A stretch of 64,000 bases of DNA from Streptomyces aureoverticillatus (GTDB lineage Bacteria; Actinomycetota; Actinomycetes; Streptomycetales; Streptomycetaceae), in NCBI RefSeq assembly GCF_014649395.1, contig NZ_BMSY01000006.1, positions 248,001 through 312,000 of the forward strand. Reading direction: 5' to 3'. Both the position numbers and the translations under genes were made by a program. Numbering within the stretch: position 1 is the stretch's first letter; each line of letters starts with the position of its first letter. Below are positions 16,219-24,417 of this stretch, in pieces. The notes under the pieces were generated by a model. The model did no database searches. It worked only from the letters and a program-made list of their open reading frames with translations, and had not been told where the DNA came from.

Positions 16219-18000
16219 TCAGCGCCGGGCATATTCGCGGAAACCACGGCCCGTCTTGCGGCCGAGGCAGCCCGCGGCCACCAGATGCTCCAGCAGGGGC
16301 GCGGGGGCGAGGCCCGGCTCGCGGAACTCGCGGTGCAGCACCCTCTCGATGGCCAGCGAGACGTCCAGGCCGACGACGTCCAGGAGCTCGAAGGGCCCCA
16401 TGGGGTAGCCGCCGCCCAGCTTCATGGCGGCGTCAATGTCGTCAAGAGACGCGTAGTGTTCCTGGACCATCTTGATCGCGTTGTTGAGGTACGGGAAGAG
16501 CAGCGCGTTCACGATGAATCCGGCCCGGTCGCCGCAGTCCACCGGGTGCTTCTTGATCGACGCGCACACCTCGCGGGCCGTGGCGTGCACGTCGTCCTCG
16601 GTCAGGACGGTGCGCACGACCTCGACGAGCTTCATGGCCGGCGCCGGGTTGAAGAAGTGCAGGCCGATCACGTCGCCGGGGCGGGAGGTGGCGCGGGCGC
16701 AGGCGACGACCGGCAGTGAGGACGTGGTGGTGGCGAGGACCGCGCCCGGCTTGCAGACCTTGTCGAGCGTCGCGAACAGCTGCCGCTTGATCTCCAGATC
16801 CTCGGCGACCGCCTCCAGGGCGAGATCGACGTCGGCGAACGAGTCGTACGTGCCGCTCGGAGTGATGCGGTCCAGGGTCTTCGCCGCCGCCTCCGACGTC
16901 ATCCGCCCCTTGTCGACAGAGCGCGAAAGCGACTTGGCGATACGGGACTTGGCGGCCGCGGCCTTCTCCTCGCTGCGGGCGGCGAGCACCACGTCGTACC
17001 CGGCCTTCGCGAAGACCTCCGCGATGCCCGACGCCATGGTCCCGGAACCGGCCACTCCGACGGCGCGCACGTCACGTCCGCGCGCCTGCCGGGTGCCTTC
17101 CAGCGGCGTCGCGGCGTCCCGCACCACCTCGTCGCTCCCGGACGCGGCGTACGTGTAGAAGCCACGGCCCGACTTGCGTCCCGTCAGGCCCGCCTCGCTG
17201 AGCTGCTTGAGGATCGGGGCGGGGGCGTGCAGCCGGTCCTGTGACTCGGCGTACATGGCGTCGAGGACGGTGCGGGCGGTGTCGACGCCGATCAGGTCGA
17301 GCAGCGCGAGCGGCCCCATCGGCAGCCCGCAGCCGAGTCGCATCGCGGCGTCGATGTCCTCGCGGCTCGCGTACTTGGCCTCGTACATCGCCGCGGCCTG
17401 ATTGAGATAGCCGAAGAGCAGCCCGTCGGCGACGAAGCCGGGGCGGTCGCCGACGGCGACCGGCTCCTTGCCGAGCGCGCAGGCCAGATCGGTGACCGTC
17501 GCCACGGCGGCCGGCGCGGTGAGCACGGACGAGACGACCTCGACGAGCTTCATCGCGGGCGCCGGGTTGAAGAAGTGCAGCCCCAACACCCGCTCCGGGT
17601 GGGCCGATTCGGCGGCCAGGCGCGTCACCGACAGCGCGTTGGTGCCGGTGGCGAGGATCGTGTCGGGGCGGACGATGCCGTCGAGCTCACGGAAGATCTG
17701 CTGCTTGATCTCGTACGACTCCGGGGCGACCTCGATCACCAGGTCGGCGTCGGCCGCCGCCCGCAGGTCGGTGAAGGTGCGAAAGCGGGCCAGGGCGGCG
17801 TCGCGGTCGCTCTCGGAGAGCCGCTCGCGGCGCACGGCACGCGCGGTGGAGGCCTCCAGGGCGGCGACCGCGCGGGCGGCGGCCTGCTCGCTGATGTCGA
17901 TGCCGATGACCTCGCGGCCCGCGCGGGTGAGGACTTCGGCGATGCCGGCGCCCATCGTGCCCAGACCGACGACGGCGACCGTGTTCAAGGGAGTGTCCAT
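16219..18000 (-). CDS. Tandem-duplicated 3-hydroxyacyl-CoA dehydrogenase
   Basis: A 593-residue NAD(P)-dependent enzyme made of two full 3-hydroxybutyryl-CoA dehydrogenase units. Unit 1 (~1-290) starts VAVVGLGTMGAGIAEVLTRAG and unit 2 (~310-593) VGVAGSGTMASGIAEVFAKAG. Both repeat LGLHFFNPAPAMKLVEVV-type and GRKSGRGFY / GRKTGRGF blocks, and both keep the catalytic His region (GLHFFNPAP). It interconverts 3-hydroxybutyryl-CoA and acetoacetyl-CoA, upstream of crotonyl-CoA and therefore of Ccr. A GGAG site precedes the ATG. It resembles PaaH/Hbd fusions. Confidence 0.9.
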   Translation of the reverse strand: MDTPLNTVAVVGLGTMGAGIAEVLTRAGREVIGIDISEQAAARAVAALEASTARAVRRERLSESDRDAALARFRTFTDLRAAADADLVIEVAPESYEIKQQIFRELDGIVRPDTILATGTNALSVTRLAAESAHPERVLGLHFFNPAPAMKLVEVVSSVLTAPAAVATVTDLACALGKEPVAVGDRPGFVADGLLFGYLNQAAAMYEAKYASREDIDAAMRLGCGLPMGPLALLDLIGVDTARTVLDAMYAESQDRLHAPAPILKQLSEAGLTGRKSGRGFYTYAASGSDEVVRDAATPLEGTRQARGRDVRAVGVAGSGTMASGIAEVFAKAGYDVVLAARSEEKAAAAKSRIAKSLSRSVDKGRMTSEAAAKTLDRITPSGTYDSFADVDLALEAVAEDLEIKRQLFATLDKVCKPGAVLATTTSSLPVVACARATSRPGDVIGLHFFNPAPAMKLVEVVRTVLTEDDVHATAREVCASIKKHPVDCGDRAGFIVNALLFPYLNNAIKMVQEHYASLDDIDAAMKLGGGYPMGPFELLDVVGLDVSLAIERVLHREFREPGLAPAPLLEHLVAAGCLGRKTGRGFREYARR

Positions 18001-18355
18001 GCGTGGACTCCAGGAAGTGAGTGACGACTGAGGGGCACGCGCACGGCGCGTGGCGGGGGCGCACCGGCCACGGGGCACGCGTGCGCGCGTGATGGCCACG
18101 CGAGCGGGCGTGAAGTGGCGTACGGCGTGCGGAGGTTGCGCGAGAGGCGAACCGGCGGGCCCTGTCCCGGAGCCACGCCGTCCTGCGATACATGCGTACC
18201 GAACCGACAACACTCGCGACGGCTGCGTCACCAGGCCGTCATGAGTCGAGGTACTGCCTGCGGGGAGTGTGCCCCGCTCACTTGAGATTAACCGGTGAGT
18301 AACGAGCGCGCCAGCCCCCGGTGTCTGTGACCTCCGTCGCGACTAGGCTCACTGC
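18001..18355. other. Divergent intergenic region
   Basis: Contains the promoters of the minus-strand dehydrogenase and the plus-strand HEAT gene. A small stem GCGGGG/CCCCGC lies near 18260-18278. The stretch TTAACCGGTGAGTAA (18288-18302) has an ACCGGT core that could be an operator. No gene is supported. Confidence 0.4.
18344..18349 (+). promoter_or_regulatory. Likely -10 element of a leaderless transcript
   Basis: TAGGCT lies 6 bp before the ATG of the HEAT-repeat gene and no Shine-Dalgarno sequence is visible. This is the usual arrangement for leaderless Streptomyces mRNAs that start at the A of the ATG. Confidence 0.5.
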
Positions 18356-18949
18356 ATGGATGCGGAGTTGCGGACGGTGACGGATCGCTTACGACGCGAG
18401 GCGGCCGCGTCGGGAGCGCTGGAGGCCTACGAGGAACTGCTGGCCGTGCGTGATCCGGACGAGCTCGCGGGGGCGCTGCACGCCACCGGACAGCCCCTGT
18501 GGGCGCGGGAGTTGGCGGCGGTCAAGCTCGGCGTACTGGGGGACCGGCGGGCCTTCGAGTCGCTGGTGCTGCTGCTCAACCACCGGGATCCGCCGCGCTG
18601 CGCGGCGGCCGCCTACGCCCTCGCGCGGCTCGGCGATCCGCGCACGGCCCGCGCGGCGGCCGCGCTCGCCACGAACGAACTGCGTGTCGCCTATGCCCTG
18701 CACCCGGTGCGGCTGCTCACCGAGCTGCGTGCCCCGGAGTCGGCGCCCGCGCTGATCGTCACGCTGCAGCGCCGCCTCACGCCCAACGACCCGTACGGCA
18801 AGGTCGCGCTCGCGTGCGTGGAGGGCCTCGGGGCGCTGGGGGACGCGCGGGCCATACCGGTGCTCACGGCGGCCTGCGGGCATCCCCGGCTCGCGGCGGC
18901 GGCCGCGGCGGCGCTGGCACGGGTGTCGGTACGGGCACAGGGGTCGTGA
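18356..18949 (+). CDS. HEAT-repeat protein
   Basis: A 197-residue, Ala/Leu/Arg-rich helical protein. Repeated helix pairs such as WARELAAVKLGVLGDRRAFESLVLLL, AAAAYALARLGDPRTARAAAAL and ALACVEGLGALGDARAIPVLTAA are HEAT/PBS-lyase-type repeats, about four in all. These usually serve as protein-binding scaffolds; no catalytic motif is seen. It is read alone, ending 28 bp from a convergent SRPBCC gene. Confidence 0.75.
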   Translation: MDAELRTVTDRLRREAAASGALEAYEELLAVRDPDELAGALHATGQPLWARELAAVKLGVLGDRRAFESLVLLLNHRDPPRCAAAAYALARLGDPRTARAAAALATNELRVAYALHPVRLLTELRAPESAPALIVTLQRRLTPNDPYGKVALACVEGLGALGDARAIPVLTAACGHPRLAAAAAAALARVSVRAQGS

Positions 18950-18977
18950 GACCCGGCCAGGGGCGGCTTCGCGGGGT

Positions 18978-19490
18978 CTAGCCGGGGGTGAGGCGACGGA
19001 GGAGACGGACGTACGGGCTCCAGCGGGCGGGGCGGCGGACCGTGCCGGTCAGGGCTTGCTCCGCGCGGTCGAGGCTGTCCTCCAGGCAGGCGTCGTGGAA
19101 GGCGCGGAAGGCCAGCGGCCAGGTCAGCCGGGCCGGGCCGCGGGCGTGCATCGTCAGCGTGTGGCGCAGGATCGTGCGCCCGCTGCCCTTCTCGTCGTGG
19201 TCCTTGCCGTCGTTCAGCGGGTGGACCGTGAACTCGTGGAATCCGTCGAAGCCGCGCGGGCCGGTGAACGCGAAGCGCACCCACTGCTGGGGCGCGTACG
19301 CCGCCACCGTGTACCGGACCGGGCCGTGGCCGCCGCGCGAGCCGGGCGTGAGGCCGTGGTCCAGCTTCATTCGCGGCCAGTCGCCGCCGGGCCACAGCCG
19401 GTCGTCCGGGGTGGCGAGGGCGTCGATCAGCGCGCCGACCTCGCTCGGCTCGGCGGGCAGAACGCGTTCGTGGACGTTGAGGACGGCCAT
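18978..19490 (-). CDS. SRPBCC-fold protein
   Basis: A 170-residue protein with START/SRPBCC-like features: N-terminal NVHERVLPAEPSEVGALIDALATPDDRLWPGGDWPRMKLD, then alternating beta strands (VRYTVAAYAPQQWVRFAFTGP) and a C-terminal long helix. The cavity likely binds a hydrophobic ligand; no specific function is evident. It has a GGAG site before the ATG and is divergent from a TetR gene with an operator-like palindrome between them, so it is probably controlled by that repressor. Confidence 0.65.
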   Translation of the reverse strand: MAVLNVHERVLPAEPSEVGALIDALATPDDRLWPGGDWPRMKLDHGLTPGSRGGHGPVRYTVAAYAPQQWVRFAFTGPRGFDGFHEFTVHPLNDGKDHDEKGSGRTILRHTLTMHARGPARLTWPLAFRAFHDACLEDSLDRAEQALTGTVRRPARWSPYVRLLRRLTPG

Positions 19491-19557
19491 GGTGGCTCCA
19501 GGGATCCTGAGTGCCGGGAACGGGGACTCCCTGTTTTGGAGAGGCCCCTCTATTTAA

Positions 19558-19575
19558 TTGGAGGGTACTCTCCAA
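19558..19575. promoter_or_regulatory. Operator-like palindrome TTGGAG-N6-CTCCAA
   Basis: TTGGAGGGTACTCTCCAA lies 3 bp before the TetR start codon and overlaps a possible -10 (TACTCT) of a leaderless transcript. A related half-site, TTGGAG followed by CCCCTC, lies at 19536-19549. Both sit between the divergent SRPBCC and TetR genes, as expected for autoregulation. Confidence 0.6.
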
Positions 19576-19578
19576 TAC

Positions 19579-20193
19579 ATGGCGAGGCCACCCCGGTACG
19601 ACGCATCCCGCTTTCTCGACGCGGCAGTCGAGCTGGCCGCCGCGGCCGGCCCGTCCGCGATCAGCATGGCGGCCGTGGCCAAGGCGCTCGGCGCGCCCAG
19701 CGGCTCCGTGTACCACCGCTTCCCGGCGCGCGCGGCGCTGCTCGCCGAGGTGTGGCTGCGGACCGTCGAGAACTTCCAGGAGGGGTGGTTCGCGGCGCTG
19801 CGGATGGGCGACGGGGACCCGCGCGCCGCCGCCCGCGCGGCGGCCGTCCATGTGGTCGCCTGGAGCCGGGCGCACCCGCGCGAGGCGTCCCTGTTGCTGT
19901 ACGGCTCGGCCGAATTCGCCCGCGACGACTGGCCCGAGCCCGCTGTGCGCCGGGCTGAAGAGGGGCACCGGCGGGTGGGCGAGGCCGTCGCCGGGCTGTG
20001 CGCCGCGCTCGGCGCCGAGGCCGGACCGGCCGCCGACCGCGTCACGCTCGCGGTGATCGACATGCCGCTGACGATCGTCCGCCGCCATGTGCGCCGCGGC
20101 CAGGAGCTGCCGGCGCACGCGGAGGAACTGGCGGGAGAGAGCGCGCTTTTGCTGCTCGGCGCGGGCGGGCAGCAGGAGAGGCGGTCGAGGTGA
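19579..20193 (+). CDS. TetR-family transcriptional regulator
   Basis: A 204-residue regulator beginning MARPPRYDASRFLDAAVELAAAAG. The helix-turn-helix is SMAAVAKALGAPSGSVYHRF followed by PARAALLAEVWLRTVE, a TetR pattern. An in-frame ATG seven codons upstream would lie inside the palindrome; the chosen start fits a leaderless mRNA. It likely represses itself and the divergent SRPBCC gene. It ends 17 bp from the convergent RidA gene. Confidence 0.82.
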   Translation: MARPPRYDASRFLDAAVELAAAAGPSAISMAAVAKALGAPSGSVYHRFPARAALLAEVWLRTVENFQEGWFAALRMGDGDPRAAARAAAVHVVAWSRAHPREASLLLYGSAEFARDDWPEPAVRRAEEGHRRVGEAVAGLCAALGAEAGPAADRVTLAVIDMPLTIVRRHVRRGQELPAHAEELAGESALLLLGAGGQQERRSR

Positions 20194-20210
20194 GGCGGTC
20201 GAGGTGAGGG

Positions 20211-20627
20211 CTAGGCGTTCGCGGGCCGCTCGTCCGGCACCATCGCCAAGGCCTCTATCTCCATGAGGAACGCGGGCCCCATCAGGGCCGCGACCTGCAC
20301 GGCCGACGCCGCGGGCAGGCGGGCGGGGTCCAGGTGCGCGTCCCGCGCGGCCCGGATCGCGGGCATGTGCGCCACGTCCGTGACGAAATACGTCAGCTTG
20401 ATCACGTCGTCGAAGCCCGCGCCGGCGGCGGCCAGGCAGCGCCGCAGGTTCTCGAAGACCTGGTGGGCCTGCGCCGCGGCGTCCCCCTCGCCGACCAGCT
20501 CGCCCTGTTCGTCGAGGGCGAGCTGACCCGAGACGGCGACGAGGCGGCCCGTGCCCGTCACGACGTGCGTGTACTGCGTCGCGGGGGCGACCCCGTCGGG
20601 GGCGTTGATGTACGTCAGTTCGCTCAT
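20211..20627 (-). CDS. RidA/YjgF-family protein
   Basis: A 138-residue enamine/imine deaminase-like protein. Family features are YTHVVTGTGRLVAVSGQLALDEQGELVG, QAHQVFENLRRCLAAAGAGFDDVIKLTYFVTD and the C-terminal GPAFLMEIEALAMV, with the conserved strand-end Glu. The usual substrate-binding Arg is replaced in VTDVAHMPAIRAARDAH, so it may belong to a non-archetypal Rid subgroup. The start could also be three codons upstream. Confidence 0.8.
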   Translation of the reverse strand: MSELTYINAPDGVAPATQYTHVVTGTGRLVAVSGQLALDEQGELVGEGDAAAQAHQVFENLRRCLAAAGAGFDDVIKLTYFVTDVAHMPAIRAARDAHLDPARLPAASAVQVAALMGPAFLMEIEALAMVPDERPANA

Positions 20628-20729
20628 GGTCACCATGGTGGACCACGGGTCTGACAACGCCCCCGACGGAGGCCGGGGTTCGGCCGGCAGCGGGTGCCCG
20701 CCCCCGGCGTCCGGCCCGGGAACCGGTCC

Positions 20730-22358
20730 TCAGCCCCGGAAGCCCAGCAGCCCGTGCAGTTCCGCACCGCTCCCGGAGGCACCGGTCCCGGACGTACCGC
20801 TCGCCGCCGCGCCCTTCTCCGCCGCGCCCCGCGCAGCGCTCTTCGGCTTCGGTTCGGGCAGCCGCTTGCACACCGCGTCGACCTCACCGCCGCTGTGCGG
20901 CACCTTGCCGTTGGTCAGGTACGTCGCCAGATGCCGGTCCAGGCAGGCGTTCCCGCTCAGCGTGATGCCGTGGTTGCCGCCGCCCTGCTCCACCACCAGG
21001 CTCGAACCGCGCAGCTTGCGGTGCATGGTGATCGCGCCCTCGTACGGCGTGGCCGCGTCGTCGGTCGCCTGGAACAGCAGCACCGGCGGCACGGAGGCGT
21101 TGGTGACGTCGACGGGGTGCAGCGACCGCACCGGCCAGAACGCGCACGGAGCGTTGTACCAGGCGTTGTTCCAGGTCATGAACGGCGCCTTCGCGTGCAC
21201 CTGCCAGTGGTCGCGGCGCCACCGTTCCCAGTCCCGCGGCCAGGCCGCGTCCCGGCAGCCCACGGCGGTGTACACCGAGTAGCTGTTGTCGCCCGCCGCG
21301 TCCACGGCGCCGAAGTTCTCGTACGCCTTGACGAGCGGCGCCGTGTGCTTGCCGTTCGCGTACGCCGCGAACGCCTCCGCCAGGAACGGCCAGTAGCCGT
21401 CGAAGTAGGCACCCGGCACGAAGGTGTCCTCCAGCTCGGCCGCGCCGACCTTCTTGCCGGCCGGCTTCTTGGCGAGGGCGGCGCGCATCGCGTACCACTT
21501 GGCCTCGACCTTCGCCGGGTCCGTGCCGAGCCGGTACTTCTTGTGGTGCTTGGCGACCCAGGCCAGGAAGGCCTGGTGCCGGGCGTCGAAGGCGAAGTCC
21601 TGGGTGAGGTTGGCGTCGTACCAGACGTTGTGCGGGTCGACCACGGAGTCCAGGGCCATGCGGCGGACCCGGTCGGGGAAGAGCCTGGCGTACACGGCGC
21701 CCAGGTAGGTGCCGTACGAGTAGCCGAAGTAGTTGATCTTCTCGGTGCCGAGGGCCGCGCGGATCACGTCCAGGTCCTTGGCCGCGCTCACCGTGTCGAT
21801 GAACGGCAGGACGTCCGCGTACTTCGAGGCGCACGCCTTCGCGAAGGCGTGCGCGCGGTCGAGGTTGGCCTTCTCCAGGGCGTGCGTGTACGGCGCCGAG
21901 GCGGGGCGGACCGGCTTGGCGTGACCGGGGCGGCAGGTCAGGGCGGGCTTGCTGCGCCCCACGCCGCGCGGGTCGAAGCCGATGACGTCGTAGCCGGCGG
22001 CGACCTTCTTCGGCAGCGTCCTGGCGACGAACCCGGCCATGCTCAGACCGCTGCCGCCGGGGCCGCCGGGGTTCACCAGGAGCGGTCCCTGGTAGGCCTT
22101 CGCGGTGTGCTTGATCCGCGACAGCGCGAGGGTGATCTTCTCGCCGTGCGGGTGGTCGTGGTCGAGCGGGACCTTCAGGGACGCGCACTGGAGCTTGGGG
22201 TAGTCCTTCGTGGCGCACTTCTTCCACGTGAGGGGGTGCGGGGTGTGCGCGGCGCGCGGCGCGGGCCGCGCGTCGGCGCCCGCGGCGGACGGCACCGCCG
22301 CGACGAGACCGGTCACCAGCGCGGCGACGCCGCACAGTGAGACGGCGGTTGCTCTCAT
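20730..22358 (-). CDS. Secreted alpha/beta hydrolase, tripeptidyl-aminopeptidase-like
   Basis: A 542-residue exported hydrolase like Streptomyces SlpD/SlpE/Tap enzymes (peptidase S33). A signal peptide (~28 residues, ends AAGADA) precedes the mature part, with CASLKVPLDHDHP and oxyanion-region LLVNPGGPGGSGLSMAGF. The nucleophile is Ser in GYSYGTYLG; the acid is in FQATDDAATPYEG and the His in GGGNHG. The TAP-type C-terminal domain (GNACLDRHLATYLTNGKVP) is present. A GGGAGG ribosome site precedes the ATG. It should release N-terminal tripeptides from secreted peptides. The end is Lys/Ala/Gly-rich. Confidence 0.87.
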   Translation of the reverse strand: MRATAVSLCGVAALVTGLVAAVPSAAGADARPAPRAAHTPHPLTWKKCATKDYPKLQCASLKVPLDHDHPHGEKITLALSRIKHTAKAYQGPLLVNPGGPGGSGLSMAGFVARTLPKKVAAGYDVIGFDPRGVGRSKPALTCRPGHAKPVRPASAPYTHALEKANLDRAHAFAKACASKYADVLPFIDTVSAAKDLDVIRAALGTEKINYFGYSYGTYLGAVYARLFPDRVRRMALDSVVDPHNVWYDANLTQDFAFDARHQAFLAWVAKHHKKYRLGTDPAKVEAKWYAMRAALAKKPAGKKVGAAELEDTFVPGAYFDGYWPFLAEAFAAYANGKHTAPLVKAYENFGAVDAAGDNSYSVYTAVGCRDAAWPRDWERWRRDHWQVHAKAPFMTWNNAWYNAPCAFWPVRSLHPVDVTNASVPPVLLFQATDDAATPYEGAITMHRKLRGSSLVVEQGGGNHGITLSGNACLDRHLATYLTNGKVPHSGGEVDAVCKRLPEPKPKSAARGAAEKGAAASGTSGTGASGSGAELHGLLGFRG

Positions 22359-22549
22359 CGAGCCTCCCAGAGCGGAGGGTTCGGGGCCGCGAGGCCCACG
22401 ACCCCCGCGGCATCGTCCCGGAAAGCCCGCCCTGAAGAAGGCGTTCTGTGAAGGAATGACCTGAAAGGAGCATGACGAATCCCGCGATGGCCCAGCGCAG
22501 GTCACAGCGCTGCCCGGCCCGCCGGTCACAGAGCTGCCCGGCCTCGGGC

Positions 22550-23584
22550 TCAGAGCAGCGTGAGCTGGGTGGCGGCCGGTGCGGGTGCCGTCTCCTGGGG
22601 CTCGGGGATGCGGCGCGCGGCGCCCGCGCGCGAGGGGCCGATGCCGAACTCCCGGGCCAGGTCGTGCACATGGCGGGTGATCCGGCGCTGGTACCACTTG
22701 GGGGCGTAGGCCCCGTCCACGTACAGCCGTTCGTAGCGCCGCACCAGATGCGGGTGGTGCCGCGCGAGCCACGCCATGAACCACTCGCGCGCCCCCGGGC
22801 GCAGATGCAGCACCAGCGGCGTCACCGAGGTCGCCCCGGCCTCGGCGATCGCCCGCACCGTGGCGCGCAACTGGTCCGGATGGTCGCCGAGGAACGGGAT
22901 CACCGGGGCCATCAGGACGCCGCACCCGATGCCGTGCGCGCTCAGCGTGCGCACGACCTCCAGGCGCCGACCGGGCGCGGGCGTGCCCGGCTCGACCGTG
23001 CGCCAGAGCTGCTCGTCCACGAAACCGACGGACACCGAGATGCCGACGTCCGTGACGGCGGCGGCCTGCCGCAGCAGGTCCAGGTCGCGCAGGATCAGCG
23101 TCCCCTTGGTGAGGATCGAGAACGGGTTGGCCCGGTCGCGCAGCGCCTCGATGATGCCCGGCATCAAGCCGTACCGGCCTTCCGCGCGCTGGTAGCAGTC
23201 GACGTTCGTGCCCATCGCGATGTGCTCGCCGTGCCAGCTCGGCGAGGCGAGCCTGCGGCGCAGCAGCTCGGGCGCGTTGACCTTCACCACGATCTGGCTG
23301 TCGAAGCCGAGGCCGGTGTCCAGGTCCAGATAGCTGTGCGTCTTGCGGGCGAAGCAGTACACGCACGCGTGCGTGCAGCCGCGGTACGGGTTGACCGTCC
23401 ACTCGAAGGGCATGCGGGACGCCCCCGGCACCCGGTTCACGATCGACCTGGCCCGGATCTCGTGGAAGGTGATCCCCCGGAACTCGGGGGTGTCGAAGGT
23501 CCGTGTGGTCACCGCGTCCGCGCCGAACAGCGCGGGGTCCGCGGCGCCCCTTCGCGGGCCGTCGGACAGATTCTCCCAGCGCAT
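22550..23584 (-). CDS. Rv2578c-family radical SAM protein
   Basis: A 344-residue radical SAM protein of the spore-photoproduct-lyase-like Rv2578c family. The cluster motif C-x3-C-x2-C is GCTHACVYCF (~residue 74). Other typical blocks are NPYRGC, DSQIVVKVNAPELLRR, AMGTNVDCYQRAEGRYGLMPGIIEAL and the C-terminal LHLRPGAREWFMAWLARHHPHL. The reaction is unknown; relatives are linked to DNA damage responses. GGAGGAG precedes the ATG. A LexA-like box overlaps its promoter. Confidence 0.88.
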   Translation of the reverse strand: MRWENLSDGPRRGAADPALFGADAVTTRTFDTPEFRGITFHEIRARSIVNRVPGASRMPFEWTVNPYRGCTHACVYCFARKTHSYLDLDTGLGFDSQIVVKVNAPELLRRRLASPSWHGEHIAMGTNVDCYQRAEGRYGLMPGIIEALRDRANPFSILTKGTLILRDLDLLRQAAAVTDVGISVSVGFVDEQLWRTVEPGTPAPGRRLEVVRTLSAHGIGCGVLMAPVIPFLGDHPDQLRATVRAIAEAGATSVTPLVLHLRPGAREWFMAWLARHHPHLVRRYERLYVDGAYAPKWYQRRITRHVHDLAREFGIGPSRAGAARRIPEPQETAPAPAATQLTLL

Positions 23585-23626
23585 GGCGCCTCCTCCGTAG
23601 CAGTGACCAGCACGCGCCACAGAATA

Positions 23627-23638
23627 GAACACATGTTC
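23627..23638 (-). promoter_or_regulatory. LexA-like SOS box
   Basis: GAACACATGTTC matches the actinobacterial/Bacillus SOS-box pattern GAAC-N4-GTTC. It directly abuts a minus-strand -10-like TATTCT (23626-23621) upstream of the radical SAM gene. A shorter GAAC-GT-GTTC palindrome lies at 23651-23660 but has the wrong spacing for LexA. Confidence 0.65.
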
Positions 23639-23742
23639 CCTTGATCGTGCGAACGTGTTCCGGACCCGATTTGGGGCGCCGGTGCGCGGGGTGGTTGGCT
23701 GACCGCCCAACCCCTGAGACACCAACTGCTGGAGGAAGTGCA

Positions 23743-24186
23743 ATGGCGCAGGTCGAAGCGACCACGGAGCGGATCATCGCGGCGCAGCCGGAGGACGTCT
23801 TCGATGCGCTGGCCGACTACAGCGGCACGCGCGCGAAGATCCTGTCGGAGCACTTCAGTGAGTACGAGGTGCGCGAGGGCGGCGACGGCGAGGGCACCCT
23901 CGTCCACTGGAAGCTGCAGGCCACCAGCAAGCGGATCCGCGACTGCCTGCTCGAGGTGAGCGAGCCCACGGACGGCGAGCTCGTCGAGAAGGACCGCAAC
24001 TCGTCCATGGTCACCACCTGGCGGGTGACCCCGGCGGGCGAGGGCGCGTCGCGCGTCGTCGTCTCCACGGTGTGGAACGGCGCGGGCGGCATCGGCGGCT
24101 TCTTCGAGAAGACCTTCGCGCCCAAGGGCCTCGCCCGGATCTACGACGCCGTGCTCGGCAAGCTCGCCGCGGAGGTCGAGAAGTAG
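23743..24186 (+). CDS. SRPBCC-family polyketide cyclase/dehydrase-like protein
   Basis: A 147-residue SRPBCC protein: AQVEATTERIIAAQPEDVFDALADYSGTRAKIL (N-terminal strand and helix), central strands EGTLVHWKLQ and SSMVTTWRVTP, and the long C-terminal helix ending GLARIYDAVLGKLAAEVEK. Likely a small-molecule-binding helix-grip protein; ligand unknown. GGAGGAA precedes the ATG by 6 bases. It is divergent from the radical SAM gene, and the SOS box lies between them. Confidence 0.8.
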   Translation: MAQVEATTERIIAAQPEDVFDALADYSGTRAKILSEHFSEYEVREGGDGEGTLVHWKLQATSKRIRDCLLEVSEPTDGELVEKDRNSSMVTTWRVTPAGEGASRVVVSTVWNGAGGIGGFFEKTFAPKGLARIYDAVLGKLAAEVEK

Positions 24187-24417
24187 GCCCACGCGGCCGG
24201 TTGGGGCTCCCGCCCCGCCAACTCCCGTAACCCATCAGGGCTGTTGTCACGCTCACCGTTTCGAGTGGTTTTCACCGACGGCCCGGTTGTACGCCGTAGG
24301 GCTCCCACCGGCGCATACGCGCGCCGGTGCGCGCCCGGGGGCAACTCGTCGCGCTTGCTCACAGTTGTCGCGTAATGCGAGAAATGGGCGGCGCAGGCGC
24401 GACGAGGGGAGCAGCAG

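Noticed and set aside
23651..23660. Second LexA-like site GAACGTGTTC
   Set aside because: Half-sites are separated by 2 instead of 4 bases, which does not fit LexA spacing.
20730..23777. 1015-residue minus-strand open frame covering the hydrolase and radical SAM region
   Set aside because: Only the C-terminal 542 residues form a coherent secreted hydrolase, with a signal peptide and ribosome site at 22358. The rest is an off-frame translation of the radical SAM gene.
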